Below, piece by piece: positions 1 to 6,843 of a stretch of DNA of 51,616 nt. The notes under the pieces were generated by a model that saw only the letters and a list, made by a program, of their open reading frames with translations, made no database searches and was not told the origin of the DNA. Location of the stretch: IMG/VR virus record IMGVR_UViG_3300046313_000435, positions 1-51,616 of that record. One strand, written 5' to 3'. This DNA is from a virus. Position 1 is the stretch's first letter. Every line of letters begins with the position of its first letter. The position numbers and the translations under genes are program-made.

Positions 1-1159
1 CAGTTAGGCCAGCAGCTTGAGTCAGTGCTGTTAGTCGCTTGCCTGCATCAGACTTACCCGACCCTGATTCGCCGAGGGCTAACGTCATGTGGTTGGTTCT
101 CAATCCTCGCTCAGTCTGAACCCTATGACCCTTGAGCGTACCAACAAATGCCAAGGCCGCCGCAAAAGCGAAGTGTGGTTGGTACCGTGTGGCGTTGTCG
201 GTTATCCAGTCAGCGATTGCACCAACTAGCCCAGGGGCTCCAGTTACAAGAGACTCAGGGACCGAGCCTACTACACCACCGCCATACTCTTCCTCTTGAT
301 GCTCCGTGAGTGAGGAGATGTCCACCGGAGGGGCCGCGTTCTTTCGAATAACGTATGAAACGATATCCATGATTTCTTGCTTTGGCTTTGGTGGCTTGCA
401 GGTAGTTTGATTGATACCTTGAACGAGGAAATACACCTCTTCGAAGGACATGTCCCTACGTGCGTATCGCCCAGCATATCGGATTAAAGCATTGTGCCTC
501 TGAGAGGGCTCAAGAGACATGTTTACTACTTCGGATAACTCGGGGAGTTCTCCACCCTCGTAAAACAATTCTTCAAGCTCAGCGATACCAAGCCCGCCGA
601 TAATTGTATCGAGCTTATAGGGTAAGAAGTGCTCAAGGTGCATGGTCTTTACTTTCCAGGGGTCACCCTTAAGGTGGTAGAAACCAGGGATACGCATCAC
701 CCGAGGAAGGTCGTGTATAGAGGGGTCACCCTTAAACTTCATGGCAATAGCGTTCTGTAGTGCTGAGAATCTTTCTAGTGGGCAATCGGCTACCAACCAG
801 AACACCTGATACTTCCCCGGAGAGGATTCAATGATTGCATGAGGGGTGAACCCTGTCTCTAGAACTGGCTGTAATGGTGAGCCATCAAGGTCAAGGAACA
901 ATGCCCTCACTGATGTAATGTGCTCAGTAGATCGACCACCCACGGATTCATTGACAGTAAAGTAAATGCCGTAGCCTCTGCTCTGTCGTTCCATGAACCA
1001 GGGGAGCATATCATCGAGGTCGCCTTCCTCATGGCCGGCAAGGATTCGCTCACCCTTTCTGCGGTCGCAGAAGGATTGAAATCGGTGAAGCATCCCTTCA
1101 CCTAAAAGGTCCAAGAACCTGCGAGCCTCGTTGAGGTCAGGGGCAAGAGTAGCATTCAT
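1..1159 (-). CDS. Primase-helicase, 3' end beyond left edge
   Basis: An open frame runs from an ATG at 1159 leftwards to the window edge without a stop (386 complete codons). The N-terminal half looks like a RepB/AEP-type primase: FLDLDG near residue 90 fits the metal-binding DxD motif, followed by SSPGKYQVFWLV and, near residue 155, LPRVMRIPGFYHLKG. This resembles the RepB-type 'RlPG..N.K' motif. Near residue 360 LALGESGSGKS is a Walker A loop, so a helicase ATPase domain begins here and continues outside the window. It probably primes and unwinds phage DNA at replication. It lies 15 bases behind the small HTH gene and is probably co-transcribed with it. The ATG has no good Shine-Dalgarno sequence. 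Confidence 0.82.
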   Translation of the reverse strand, partial: MNATLAPDLNEARRFLDLLGEGMLHRFQSFCDRRKGERILAGHEEGDLDDMLPWFMERQSRGYGIYFTVNESVGGRSTEHITSVRALFLDLDGSPLQPVLETGFTPHAIIESSPGKYQVFWLVADCPLERFSALQNAIAMKFKGDPSIHDLPRVMRIPGFYHLKGDPWKVKTMHLEHFLPYKLDTIIGGLGIAELEELFYEGGELPELSEVVNMSLEPSQRHNALIRYAGRYARRDMSFEEVYFLVQGINQTTCKPPKPKQEIMDIVSYVIRKNAAPPVDISSLTEHQEEEYGGGVVGSVPESLVTGAPGLVGAIADWITDNATRYQPHFAFAAALAFVGTLKGHRVQTERGLRTNHMTLALGESGSGKSDAGKRLTALTQAAGLT

Positions 1160-1174
1160 ATTGTGTGCCAGTAG

Positions 1175-1354
1175 TTACTTAGTCTTTTTAATGTACGAAG
1201 CAGATACGCCTAGGATGCTCCAATACTTTTGTGGGATGATGTTTCTTCTACACCACCTCTCGACTGTAACCTGATGGACATTGGCTAGGAGAGCCACTTT
1301 CAGTGTCCCCCCCAACCGCTCAATTATTTGTGTTGCAGAATTTGTAGGATTCAT
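1175..1354 (-). CDS. Small HTH regulator (Cro/YdaS-like), 59 aa
   Basis: The ATG at 1354 opens a 59-codon frame ending at TAA (1175-1177). The core pattern is IIERLGG, V..L, then VERWCRRNIIPQKYW. This matches the small Cro/YdaS-type HTH fold, in which a W-R-R-x-x-I-P motif follows the recognition helix. It shares IIE-GG, W..R.IP..YW with the 74-residue regulator at 4826-5050, so the two look paralogous. The start codon lies only a few bases after a predicted minus-strand promoter, so the mRNA would be nearly leaderless, as for lambda cI. It probably represses the divergent promoters at 1357-1386 and so controls replication genes on both sides. Confidence 0.72.
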   Translation of the reverse strand: MNPTNSATQIIERLGGTLKVALLANVHQVTVERWCRRNIIPQKYWSILGVSASYIKKTK

Positions 1355-1355
1355 A

Positions 1356-1394
1356 TTTGACAGATAGTGTCATGATGTAGTAGGTTCTGTCAAG
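1356..1394. promoter_or_regulatory. Divergent promoters with operator palindromes
   Basis: On the plus strand TTGACA (1357-1362) is followed 18 bases later by TAGGTT (1381-1386), giving a promoter for the Sak4 gene at 1422. On the minus strand TTGACA lies at 1394-1389 with CACTAT 18 bases further on, giving a promoter for the HTH gene. The two face each other and overlap. The -35 boxes form an inverted repeat TTGACAGA...TCTGTCAA, and TGACA-GATAG-TGTCA is a tighter palindrome inside it. These are probable operator sites for the adjacent HTH protein. Confidence 0.6.
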
Positions 1395-1421
1395 TAAGAA
1401 CTGATTGTCACATGGAGGACC

Positions 1422-2189
1422 ATGACAGAAGAATATAGCTTAGAGATTGAATCTGGTGGAGTTAACAGACCGCCCATTATCCTTGCCTACGGTATACCGG
1501 GCATAGGAAAAACTAGTTTCGGTGCAGCGGCACCGTCACCCATCTTTGTACAGTGTGAGGATGGTAGAGGTATTCTTACCTTTGATGCGTACCCGGTAGC
1601 CCGCTCATTTAATAACGTGATGGCGGCACTACGCGATCTCTATAAGAACCCAAAGGGCTATCAGACAATCATCTTTGATAACCTCTCAAGGCTGGAGCAG
1701 ATAGTTCATGAGGAACTACGACGCGAGCACGGGGACGCTATCTTTGCATCGTTTGGAAGAGGGGCAAAACTTGCCATGCCATACTTCGAACGGCTGATGG
1801 CAAGCCTCACAGCATTGAGAGATGACAAGGGGTTGATGGTTGTTGTTCTTGCCCATAGCAAGGTGAGCACAATCACACCACCAGACTCGGACCCATATGA
1901 CCGCTATGACCTAGACCTCGACAAGTCGGCGCAAAAGATATTCGACAAGTGGGCTGAGTCGATTTTCTTTCTCACTGAGCCAAAGACAGTAAAGAAGGTC
2001 GAGGGAGAGTATGGAGCAAAACGGGGGCGAGCTATTAAGGGAACGGGGCGTATCATTCACACCTCGAATAGCCCCGCATCACTTGCCAAGAACAGGTTCA
2101 AGCTTGATGACATCATCGAGTTTAATGACCCGTTTGATTGGACAGATTTAATGGAAAAAATAAACGTGCATAGTAAGGGAGAAAAATAA
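1422..2189 (+). CDS. Sak4-like RecA-fold ATPase
   Basis: A 255-residue protein of the phage AAA/RecA-fold nucleotide-binding family (Sak4-like). The Walker A loop is GIPGIGKTS at residues 24-32. A hydrophobic strand ending in Asp (YQTIIFDNLSRLE, about residue 80-92) is the probable Walker B, and MVVVLAHSKV is the following strand. Family members promote single-strand annealing or exchange in phage recombination and usually sit beside an SSB gene, as here. The ATG follows GGAGGACC. The stop is 2 bases before the DUF669-like gene, so the two are probably coupled. Function is inferred from motifs and context. Confidence 0.8.
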   Translation: MTEEYSLEIESGGVNRPPIILAYGIPGIGKTSFGAAAPSPIFVQCEDGRGILTFDAYPVARSFNNVMAALRDLYKNPKGYQTIIFDNLSRLEQIVHEELRREHGDAIFASFGRGAKLAMPYFERLMASLTALRDDKGLMVVVLAHSKVSTITPPDSDPYDRYDLDLDKSAQKIFDKWAESIFFLTEPKTVKKVEGEYGAKRGRAIKGTGRIIHTSNSPASLAKNRFKLDDIIEFNDPFDWTDLMEKINVHSKGEK

Positions 2190-2191
2190 CC

Positions 2192-2677
2192 ATGGGACGA
2201 TTAAGCGATTTTAACCCGGACTCAGTTGAAGATAGAAAATACAGTCTTGTGCCAGAGGGTGAGCACCTTGTGATTATCACGGAGAGTGACGAAAGGGAGT
2301 CGAAGACCACCCCCGGCAACTTCTACCAGAACATGAAGTTGCAGATCGTTAAGGGCGACAGTGAAGGGCGGATGCTCACCCTACGGCTTAACCTTTGGAA
2401 CTCTAATCCAACGGCAAAGACAATCGCAGAGCAACAGTTGAAGGATATTTACAGGGCCTTGAACATTGAGCGGGTGGATGAGTTCGAGGAGCTTAATGAC
2501 CGACCGTTCTGGATCAAGGTGAAAATCAAGAATGACCAGAACGAGGTAGCGGCGATTCTTTGGAAGAAGACAAACGACCAAGCGAGAGCGACGGCGAAGT
2601 CATCACAGGGGACGCCATCGAAAGCAGCAATTGCGGCGAAGAAAGCTGATTTTGTTGATGACGATATCCCCTTTTAA
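2192..2677 (+). CDS. DUF669-like protein with SSB-type acidic tail
   Basis: A 161-residue protein resembling phage DUF669 proteins: an N-terminal beta-rich domain starting LSDFNPDSVE and a middle KTTPGNFYQNMKLQI segment, followed by an alanine/lysine-rich linker. The last residues are DDDIPF, the same acidic tip by which bacterial SSB recruits partner proteins. That supports a single-strand-binding role that feeds ssDNA to the Sak4-like ATPase upstream and the helicase downstream. The start ATG at 2192 lies just after the previous stop. The DNA-binding function is inferred; the tail is seen directly. Confidence 0.78.
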   Translation: MGRLSDFNPDSVEDRKYSLVPEGEHLVIITESDERESKTTPGNFYQNMKLQIVKGDSEGRMLTLRLNLWNSNPTAKTIAEQQLKDIYRALNIERVDEFEELNDRPFWIKVKIKNDQNEVAAILWKKTNDQARATAKSSQGTPSKAAIAAKKADFVDDDIPF

Positions 2678-2686
2678 CGGAGGACT

Positions 2687-4360
2687 GTGGAGCTAAGAGA
2701 GTACCAAAAGCAAGCGGTATCTGCCCTCTGGAGTTGGTTCAGAGCCAACCCGGAGGGTGCTCCGATTCTTTGCCTTCCGACCGGATCGGGCAAGAGTCTG
2801 ATTGCGGCTGAGGCTGCAAGGGGTGTTTGTAGTAGGGGGATTGATCGAAGGGTGTTGATAGTAGCCCACCGAAAGGAACTACTAGAGCAAAACCACACCA
2901 AGGTTCAAGCCGCTATGCCTTGGGGTAATTGCTCGCTCTATAGTGCAGGGCTCGGGAGGAGAGAAACTTCGGGTCAGGTAGTTGTTGCCGGTGTGCAGTC
3001 TGTATTTAATAAAGCTGAACAGCTAGGGAAGTTCCATCTTTGCATCATCGACGAAGTTCATTTAGTTAGCCCGGAGGGCAACGGTCGATACCGGCAGCTT
3101 ATTGAGGGCCTTCAAAAGGTTAATCCGTCGATTCGATTCTGTGGTCTTTCCGCTTCTCCCTACCGGTTAGGAACTGGGCTGCTGACTGACTCAGGCGATA
3201 TCTGGACCGACATCGCCTACGAAGTGCCGATGCTGGAATTGATTGAGGACGGCTACCTATCACCACTCATAGGGAAAGTAGGAAGAACGAAAGCCAACCT
3301 CTCATCTGTAACGGTAAGAGGTGGGGAGTATGTTGCTAGTGAAATGCAGACCGCATTCAACCGACTTAACCTAGTCGAAGCAGCACTTGAAGAGGTCGTC
3401 CAGTGGGGGGCCGATAGAAAGAGCTGGCTCATCTTCGCTACTGGAATCGCTCATGCCGACACAATCAACAAAGTGCTCCAGAGAGTGGGCATAGCATCTG
3501 ATTGCGTTACCGGAGAAACGCCACCGCTGATTAGGGCCGGGATACTTGAAGACTTTAAGGCTGGCCGATTGCGAGCACTTGTCAACGTGGATGTATTAAC
3601 GACGGGGTTCGACTATCCAGGCATCGACCTCGTTGCAGTAATGAGAGCAACAAAAAGCACTGCATTGTGGGTGCAAATGGTCGGAAGGGGCTCAAGGATA
3701 GCCGAGGGAAAAAGGGACTGCATGATATTAGACTTCGGCAACAATGCAGCCACCCACGGCCCGATTGATAAGGTGCGAATCGTCAGGCGATACAACGCAA
3801 AGAGCGATAAAGAGGAGGTAGCAGTTGAAACATTCCCGTGCAAGGAGTGCGATAACTGTAGGGCCTTCGTACTGAAACGGGCCCTTGATTGCCCAGAGTG
3901 TGGATACATATTCCCAGTGGTGGCACGACATGAAGCAACGCCGGGCAATGGCGCAATTCTTTCTAGTGAGCTGAGGCAAGTCTACCGGGTGAATGTGCTG
4001 AGGTGGAATCACTCGAAGTACGCCAGTAGAAACACTGGCAAGATGCTCATGAAGATTGATTACCACCTTGATGTTGCTGCCCCCGTGGCTCAATTTAGTG
4101 CCTATGCGTGCTTACCTCCAGACTACGAAGGAGGAGTAGCTAAGCGGTGGCTCAACTGGTGGGCCGTCAACACTTGGGACCCAACTCAGCAACTACCCCG
4201 CGATGTTGATGAGGCTTACGCGCGATGCGAGGAGTTGAAACGCCCCAGCGTTCTAGACATCAAGCGAAAGGATGAGAAGTTTTGGGAGATTGTAAAAGTA
4301 GTTGAGTATGCAGAAATGGAGGACCATGAAGAAGAAGACGCGACTGGTTACAACATTTAA
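2687..4360 (+). CDS. SF2 DEAD/DEAH-type DNA helicase
   Basis: A 557-residue superfamily 2 helicase starting at GTG after GGAGGACT. Motif I is PTGSGKS (31-37), motif II is IIDEVH, motif III is GLSASPYR and the second RecA lobe ends with VQMVGRGSRIAEGK (motif VI). After the helicase core comes a four-cysteine knuckle CKECDNC...CPECGYIFP, probably a zinc ribbon, and a C-terminal extension of about 130 residues. Such helicases in phages unwind or remodel replication and recombination intermediates (UvsW-like role). It is the third gene of the replication cluster; its 3' end overlaps the next gene. Confidence 0.85.
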   Translation: MELREYQKQAVSALWSWFRANPEGAPILCLPTGSGKSLIAAEAARGVCSRGIDRRVLIVAHRKELLEQNHTKVQAAMPWGNCSLYSAGLGRRETSGQVVVAGVQSVFNKAEQLGKFHLCIIDEVHLVSPEGNGRYRQLIEGLQKVNPSIRFCGLSASPYRLGTGLLTDSGDIWTDIAYEVPMLELIEDGYLSPLIGKVGRTKANLSSVTVRGGEYVASEMQTAFNRLNLVEAALEEVVQWGADRKSWLIFATGIAHADTINKVLQRVGIASDCVTGETPPLIRAGILEDFKAGRLRALVNVDVLTTGFDYPGIDLVAVMRATKSTALWVQMVGRGSRIAEGKRDCMILDFGNNAATHGPIDKVRIVRRYNAKSDKEEVAVETFPCKECDNCRAFVLKRALDCPECGYIFPVVARHEATPGNGAILSSELRQVYRVNVLRWNHSKYASRNTGKMLMKIDYHLDVAAPVAQFSAYACLPPDYEGGVAKRWLNWWAVNTWDPTQQLPRDVDEAYARCEELKRPSVLDIKRKDEKFWEIVKVVEYAEMEDHEEEDATGYNI

Positions 4361-4514
4361 GGAAAAGATTGATGAGGCCGACAACCGCTTCGAATTCTTT
4401 CTCGACCTATTGGCTGACCTTGAGCCAGAGGAGAAGGATGCAGTGCTGGTGCATACGAGGGCCTGGTACGAGGAGTCAAAACGATTGAGGCAACTGGAGG
4501 CAATATGCAACTAA
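4326..4514 (+). CDS. Small charged protein, 62 aa, unknown
   Basis: I chose the ATG at 4326 because GGAGG lies five bases upstream; a TTG eight codons earlier has no ribosome site. The protein is very rich in Lys, Glu and Asp and is probably all helical (KEKIDEADNRFEFFLDLLADL and a second helix ending KRLRQLEAI). It overlaps the helicase 3' end by 35 bases in another frame, so it is translated as part of the same transcript. I do not recognise a family; a small adaptor or regulator of the helicase is possible but unproven. Confidence 0.55.
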   Translation: MKKKTRLVTTFKEKIDEADNRFEFFLDLLADLEPEEKDAVLVHTRAWYEESKRLRQLEAICN

Positions 4515-4606
4515 TCTTAGTGATGTGGTTGATAGCCACCGTGTGTGCCGCGATGGTGGCGTATGTACTTTTTCAGTTTACGGACGGGGATGAAGATGAC
4601 GCCTGA
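4505..4606 (+). CDS. 33-aa single-span membrane microprotein
   Basis: An ATG at 4505 directly behind TGGAGGCAAT opens a 33-codon frame. The product has about 22 hydrophobic residues (LILVMWLIATVCAAMVAYVL) followed by an acidic tail DGDEDDA. It overlaps the previous stop and the following start, the usual packing in this operon. The good ribosome site and the clear single membrane helix support a real gene. Function unknown. Confidence 0.5.
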   Translation: MQLILVMWLIATVCAAMVAYVLFQFTDGDEDDA

Positions 4607-4844
4607 TAAGACGATGGAGTTCGGCGACCTAGAGAATGGTGCCCTAGTCTGTTACAAGCTAAGGCGTTCTGACGCTACACATTGCGGGTACGTTGTTGGA
4701 GGTGCCTATGGTGTTGAGCTTAACGGCAAGCGAACGAACGCCGTCATGATTGCTTACGGCAGTGGTACCGTTGAAACAATCGACTGGGACGACGTTGTTC
4801 ATATCTTGTGGGAGTGCGAGAAGTATTACCCCCCGCAAGCCTGA
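4596..4844 (+). CDS. Conserved-looking small protein, 82 aa, unknown
   Basis: The start at 4596 is preferred because GGGGA lies five bases upstream; ATG at 4590 is an alternative. The product begins MTPDKTMEFGDLENGALVCYK and is beta-rich, with several short hydrophobic strands and no evident motif or signal. It is the last plus-strand gene of the replication cluster. Its 3' end overlaps tail-to-tail with the 3' end of the minus-strand HTH gene by 19 bases, so the two transcripts converge and may interfere. Confidence 0.55.
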   Translation: MTPDKTMEFGDLENGALVCYKLRRSDATHCGYVVGGAYGVELNGKRTNAVMIAYGSGTVETIDWDDVVHILWECEKYYPPQA

Positions 4845-5050
4845 AAGATTACATCGACCGAGAGCCCCGACATAGCGGATAGGTCGAGCCAGTAGTCTTC
4901 TGGTATACCGCGTGACCGCCACTGACGTAGGGCGAATTGGGATATCGATCTAGAGTGCTTTGTTGTTAGGTGGTAGGAGACGGCGATATCACCTCCAGCC
5001 TTTTCGATGATGTTGTCTATGGCCGCTTTATTGGCCGGTTTTATCTTCAT
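4826..5050 (-). CDS. Small HTH repressor (Cro/YdaS-like), 74 aa
   Basis: The likely start is ATG at 5050 (MKIKPANKAAIDNIIEK); a TTG at 5068 is in frame but lies inside the promoter. The protein shows IIEKAGGDIAV, then LRQWRSRGIPEDYWLDL, the signature of small Cro/YdaS repressors. It is a probable paralogue of the 59-residue regulator at 1175-1354. The -10 box of its promoter (AACATA, 5061-5056) puts the transcript start at about the ATG, so the message is probably leaderless. It is divergent from the accessory early genes starting at 5119 and probably represses them. Confidence 0.72.
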   Translation of the reverse strand: MKIKPANKAAIDNIIEKAGGDIAVSYHLTTKHSRSISQFALRQWRSRGIPEDYWLDLSAMSGLSVDVIFQACGG

Positions 5051-5055
5051 GCTTT

Positions 5056-5089
5056 TATGTTGACACAACGGCGAGGGAGTGTCAATCTC
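5056..5089. promoter_or_regulatory. Face-to-face promoter pair with shared operator
   Basis: Plus strand: TTGACA at 5060-5065, 18 bases, then AATCTC at 5084-5089, driving the genes from 5119. Minus strand: TTGACA at 5085-5080, 18 bases, then AACATA at 5061-5056, driving the HTH gene. The two -35 boxes form the inverted repeat TTGACAC-N12-GTGTCAA, so one dimeric repressor could cover both. The layout is the same as at 1356-1394. Confidence 0.6.
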
Positions 5090-5118
5090 TTAGTGGTCTA
5101 GGGGATTCTAGGAGGCAT

Positions 5119-5292
5119 ATGGCGTGGGAGATAAAGGATAAGGCATTAGGGATATTTGTTGTTGCACCGACTGAGCTGCAAGCGTGGATAATGTTCTTTG
5201 GCTTTCAGGGTAAAAATATCAATGCGGAGATGTTTTTTAAGCTTACTAGGCTGCACCGCCTAGTCGGCATCAATGCCATCGAGGTCCGATGA
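5119..5292 (+). CDS. 57-aa protein, unknown
   Basis: The ATG at 5119 follows a perfect AGGAGG (5110-5115), the strongest ribosome site in the early region. The frame of 57 codons ends in ATGA, overlapping the next gene. The product starts MAWEIKDKALGIFVVAPTEL and has an aromatic and hydrophobic middle (QAWIMFFGFQG). It is the first gene behind the promoter at 5060-5089, so it is likely to be an early and abundant product. No family recognised. Confidence 0.6.
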   Translation: MAWEIKDKALGIFVVAPTELQAWIMFFGFQGKNINAEMFFKLTRLHRLVGINAIEVR

Positions 5293-5492
5293 AAGTCCGC
5301 TGCGAGAACTGCACTTTCTACGTCGAGAGCACGAAGAGCGAAAACTACGGCCAATGCTTCAGGCACCCGCCGGCATTAGTGCCCGATGGCGTAGGCGATG
5401 CATACACGGCAAGGCCACTGACGCCGAAGGATGGATGGTGCGGAGAGTTTCAAACCAGGAGGGAGATAGACGATGAACGAAGAGAACATTGA
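5289..5492 (+). CDS. Small Cys-rich protein (CxxC...WCGEF type)
   Basis: A 67-residue protein beginning MKVRCENCTFYVES with a later CFRHPP and a WCGEF motif. The four cysteines (CxxC, C, C) in this spacing suggest a small zinc knuckle. The downstream gene at 5473 has the same layout (CRTCRYF, CLRYPP, WCGEY), so the pair arose by duplication. The start overlaps the preceding stop (ATGA). Proteins of this shape occur in many phages without a known role; I do not assign a function. Confidence 0.62.
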   Translation: MKVRCENCTFYVESTKSENYGQCFRHPPALVPDGVGDAYTARPLTPKDGWCGEFQTRREIDDERREH

Positions 5493-5703
5493 GATATGCA
5501 GAACGTGTAGGTATTTCAGACCGGACAACGACCACTGCCTAAGATATCCACCGGTGCCGTTAGTTAACATCTGGTCGGAGACTGAGTATGGAGATAACGG
5601 TCGCTACTTAGCATCAGTGTATTCTGGCACGCCCATAATGGTTTGGGCTGAGGTTGAGGAGCACGACTGGTGCGGTGAGTATCAACGCAAGGGAGAATCA
5701 TGA
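5473..5703 (+). CDS. Small Cys-rich protein, paralogue of 5289 gene
   Basis: A 76-residue protein with CRTCRYF near the N-terminus, CLRYPP in the middle and WCGEY near the C-terminus, the same three blocks and order as the preceding gene. The spacer between the second and third blocks is longer. GGAGGGAGA lies upstream of the ATG, which is within the end of its paralogue. It ends in an overlap with the next gene's ATGA. A zinc knuckle is likely; function unknown. Confidence 0.62.
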   Translation: MNEENIEICRTCRYFRPDNDHCLRYPPVPLVNIWSETEYGDNGRYLASVYSGTPIMVWAEVEEHDWCGEYQRKGES

Positions 5704-5948
5704 CCGATAACGAGAACACTAAACCACTAGCAACATACACCGTCTACGACTACGGCGACGGCGACGATAAATTGAAGCTCGCGATGAAGGCGGGCGAGAT
5801 GCACTCGGCTATTTGGGAATTCCTGAACGAAGTGCTACGACCGGTCTGGAAGTATGGGCAGGATGAGGTTCAGATGGAGCATTATGAGAAAGTGAAAGAT
5901 GAGCTTTGGAGAATCTTGGGGGAGAATGGCATTAGTGATTTATTCTAG
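5700..5948 (+). CDS. Acidic 82-aa protein, unknown
   Basis: Starts at the ATGA overlap with the preceding gene, after GGGAGAATC. The N-terminal third contains YTVYDYGDGDDKLKLAMKAG, the rest is predicted helical (MHSAIWEFLNEVLRPVWKYG). It is the last gene before the promoter at 5958. I recognise no motif or family with certainty; it resembles short phage proteins of unknown role. Confidence 0.55.
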   Translation: MTDNENTKPLATYTVYDYGDGDDKLKLAMKAGEMHSAIWEFLNEVLRPVWKYGQDEVQMEHYEKVKDELWRILGENGISDLF

Positions 5949-5957
5949 CTTTATTTG

Positions 5958-5987
5958 TTGACACGTTGGGAAATAGTGCGCTACTCT
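5958..5987 (+). promoter_or_regulatory. TTGACA-N18-TACTCT promoter
   Basis: TTTGTTGACAC contains TTGACA (5958-5963); 18 bases later comes TACTCT (5982-5987). The box and its TTGT lead match the promoters at 5060, 11159 and 13176. It precedes the 270-base untranslated stretch before the gene at 6259. Confidence 0.55.
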
Positions 5988-5989
5988 CC

Positions 5990-6250
5990 CTTATGTTGCA
6001 ATCGGTGTTGACGGTGAAACACAGCTTATGACTCTGCTCGTAGTAAGGTAGTGAATACAAGGCCGCTCAAATAGCCCGTTCAATTCGGGCATTGCAACTG
6101 CCAAACAACGAGGCAGAAAAACGTGTGGTGACGGCGAATCATGTGACAGCCGGAATCAGACGGCAAATATGGGGAAAGGGTGTTAGTACCCGGCTTGAGA
6201 ACGTATACGAGCCCGCCGTGCAACTCGGTAATCCCCTGCAACGACTAGAG
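5990..6250 (+). ncRNA. Possible structured leader or small RNA
   Basis: Between the promoter and the gene at 6259 there are about 265 bases with frequent stops in all plus frames. Short hairpins follow each other: GCCCG/CGGGC (6074-6090), CTGCC/GGCAG (6098-6116), GCCG/CGGC (6149-6164) and GGGT/ACCC (6178-6191). This is consistent with a structured 5' leader or a separate small RNA. I recognise no known riboswitch or intron core. The stems are short, so folding is uncertain. Confidence 0.35.
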
Positions 6251-6258
6251 GCACAACA

Positions 6259-6552
6259 ATGAGAACATACAAGACCGAAACCATCACCCGAGAAGAGAAA
6301 GTGGTCGACGTATTCTCCTGCGACCTTTGCGGCAGAGCATCGCCGAGCCCATATGACTGGGCAAGCAAGCACATGCACGACCTAATCACGCAAATCGAGC
6401 TGAGAGATACCACCTACGAAACTGGACTCGATTCAAGCGGCACGATTACCTCAGCAGACGTTTGCCCCGAGTGCTTTGTCGATAAGGTGGTTCCAGCACT
6501 TGAGGCCATCGGGCTTAAATTTCGAATGAGAGACGTAAACGACAACGACTAG
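6259..6552 (+). CDS. 97-aa protein with two CxxC pairs
   Basis: Starts after AGAGGCACAACA. CDLCGRAS (about residue 21) and CPECFVDKV (about residue 72) form two CxxC pairs about 50 residues apart, a probable single zinc site holding two halves of the fold. The N-terminal segment MRTYKTETITREEKVVDVFS is beta-forming. It is the first protein gene behind the promoter at 5958 and its leader. The zinc site is inferred from cysteine spacing; no function known. Confidence 0.6.
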   Translation: MRTYKTETITREEKVVDVFSCDLCGRASPSPYDWASKHMHDLITQIELRDTTYETGLDSSGTITSADVCPECFVDKVVPALEAIGLKFRMRDVNDND

Positions 6553-6559
6553 GAGGCAC

Positions 6560-6841
6560 ATGAAGAAACTATTTTTAGCAGCACTATTCTCGCTCACTCT
6601 GAGCACTACCAATGCCGAGGCTCAATGCCTCCGCCTAATCCGCCCAGGATTACTGAGCATAAATCACCGCGTAGGCATCCTATACGGTGGCAACTTCACC
6701 GCCCGTGTTGCTTGCTCAAGGTTCGCCCCGGCGATAGTTCGCTGGAACGGGGGGCTGCTTTGTGCGGGTGGCTCTTTCTACGGTCGCACTTACTACGGAA
6801 TGCCGTGGAGATGTGAGATTAGAAGCATAGGGTTGAGGTAA
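6560..6841 (+). CDS. Small secreted cysteine protein, 93 aa
   Basis: The ATG follows TAGGAGGCAC. Residues 1-21 form a clear signal peptide (MKKLFLAALFSLTLSTTNAEA), with probable cleavage before QCLRL. The mature part of about 72 residues has four cysteines (QC, AC, LC, RC), suitable for two disulphides, and is rich in Gly and Arg. It therefore acts in the periplasm or outside the cell. An exported disulphide protein in an early phage operon suggests an effect on the host envelope or superinfection, but that is speculation. Confidence 0.62.
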   Translation: MKKLFLAALFSLTLSTTNAEAQCLRLIRPGLLSINHRVGILYGGNFTARVACSRFAPAIVRWNGGLLCAGGSFYGRTYYGMPWRCEIRSIGLR

Positions 6842-6843
6842 TC

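Noticed and set aside
907-1105. Short plus and minus frames of about 60 codons
   Set aside because: They lie within the continuous primase-helicase coding frame on the minus strand.
5990-6258. Possible group I intron (GCAACGACTAGAGG looks like an R element)
   Set aside because: No matching P, Q or S elements are found nearby, and the last bases are simply the ribosome site of the gene at 6259.
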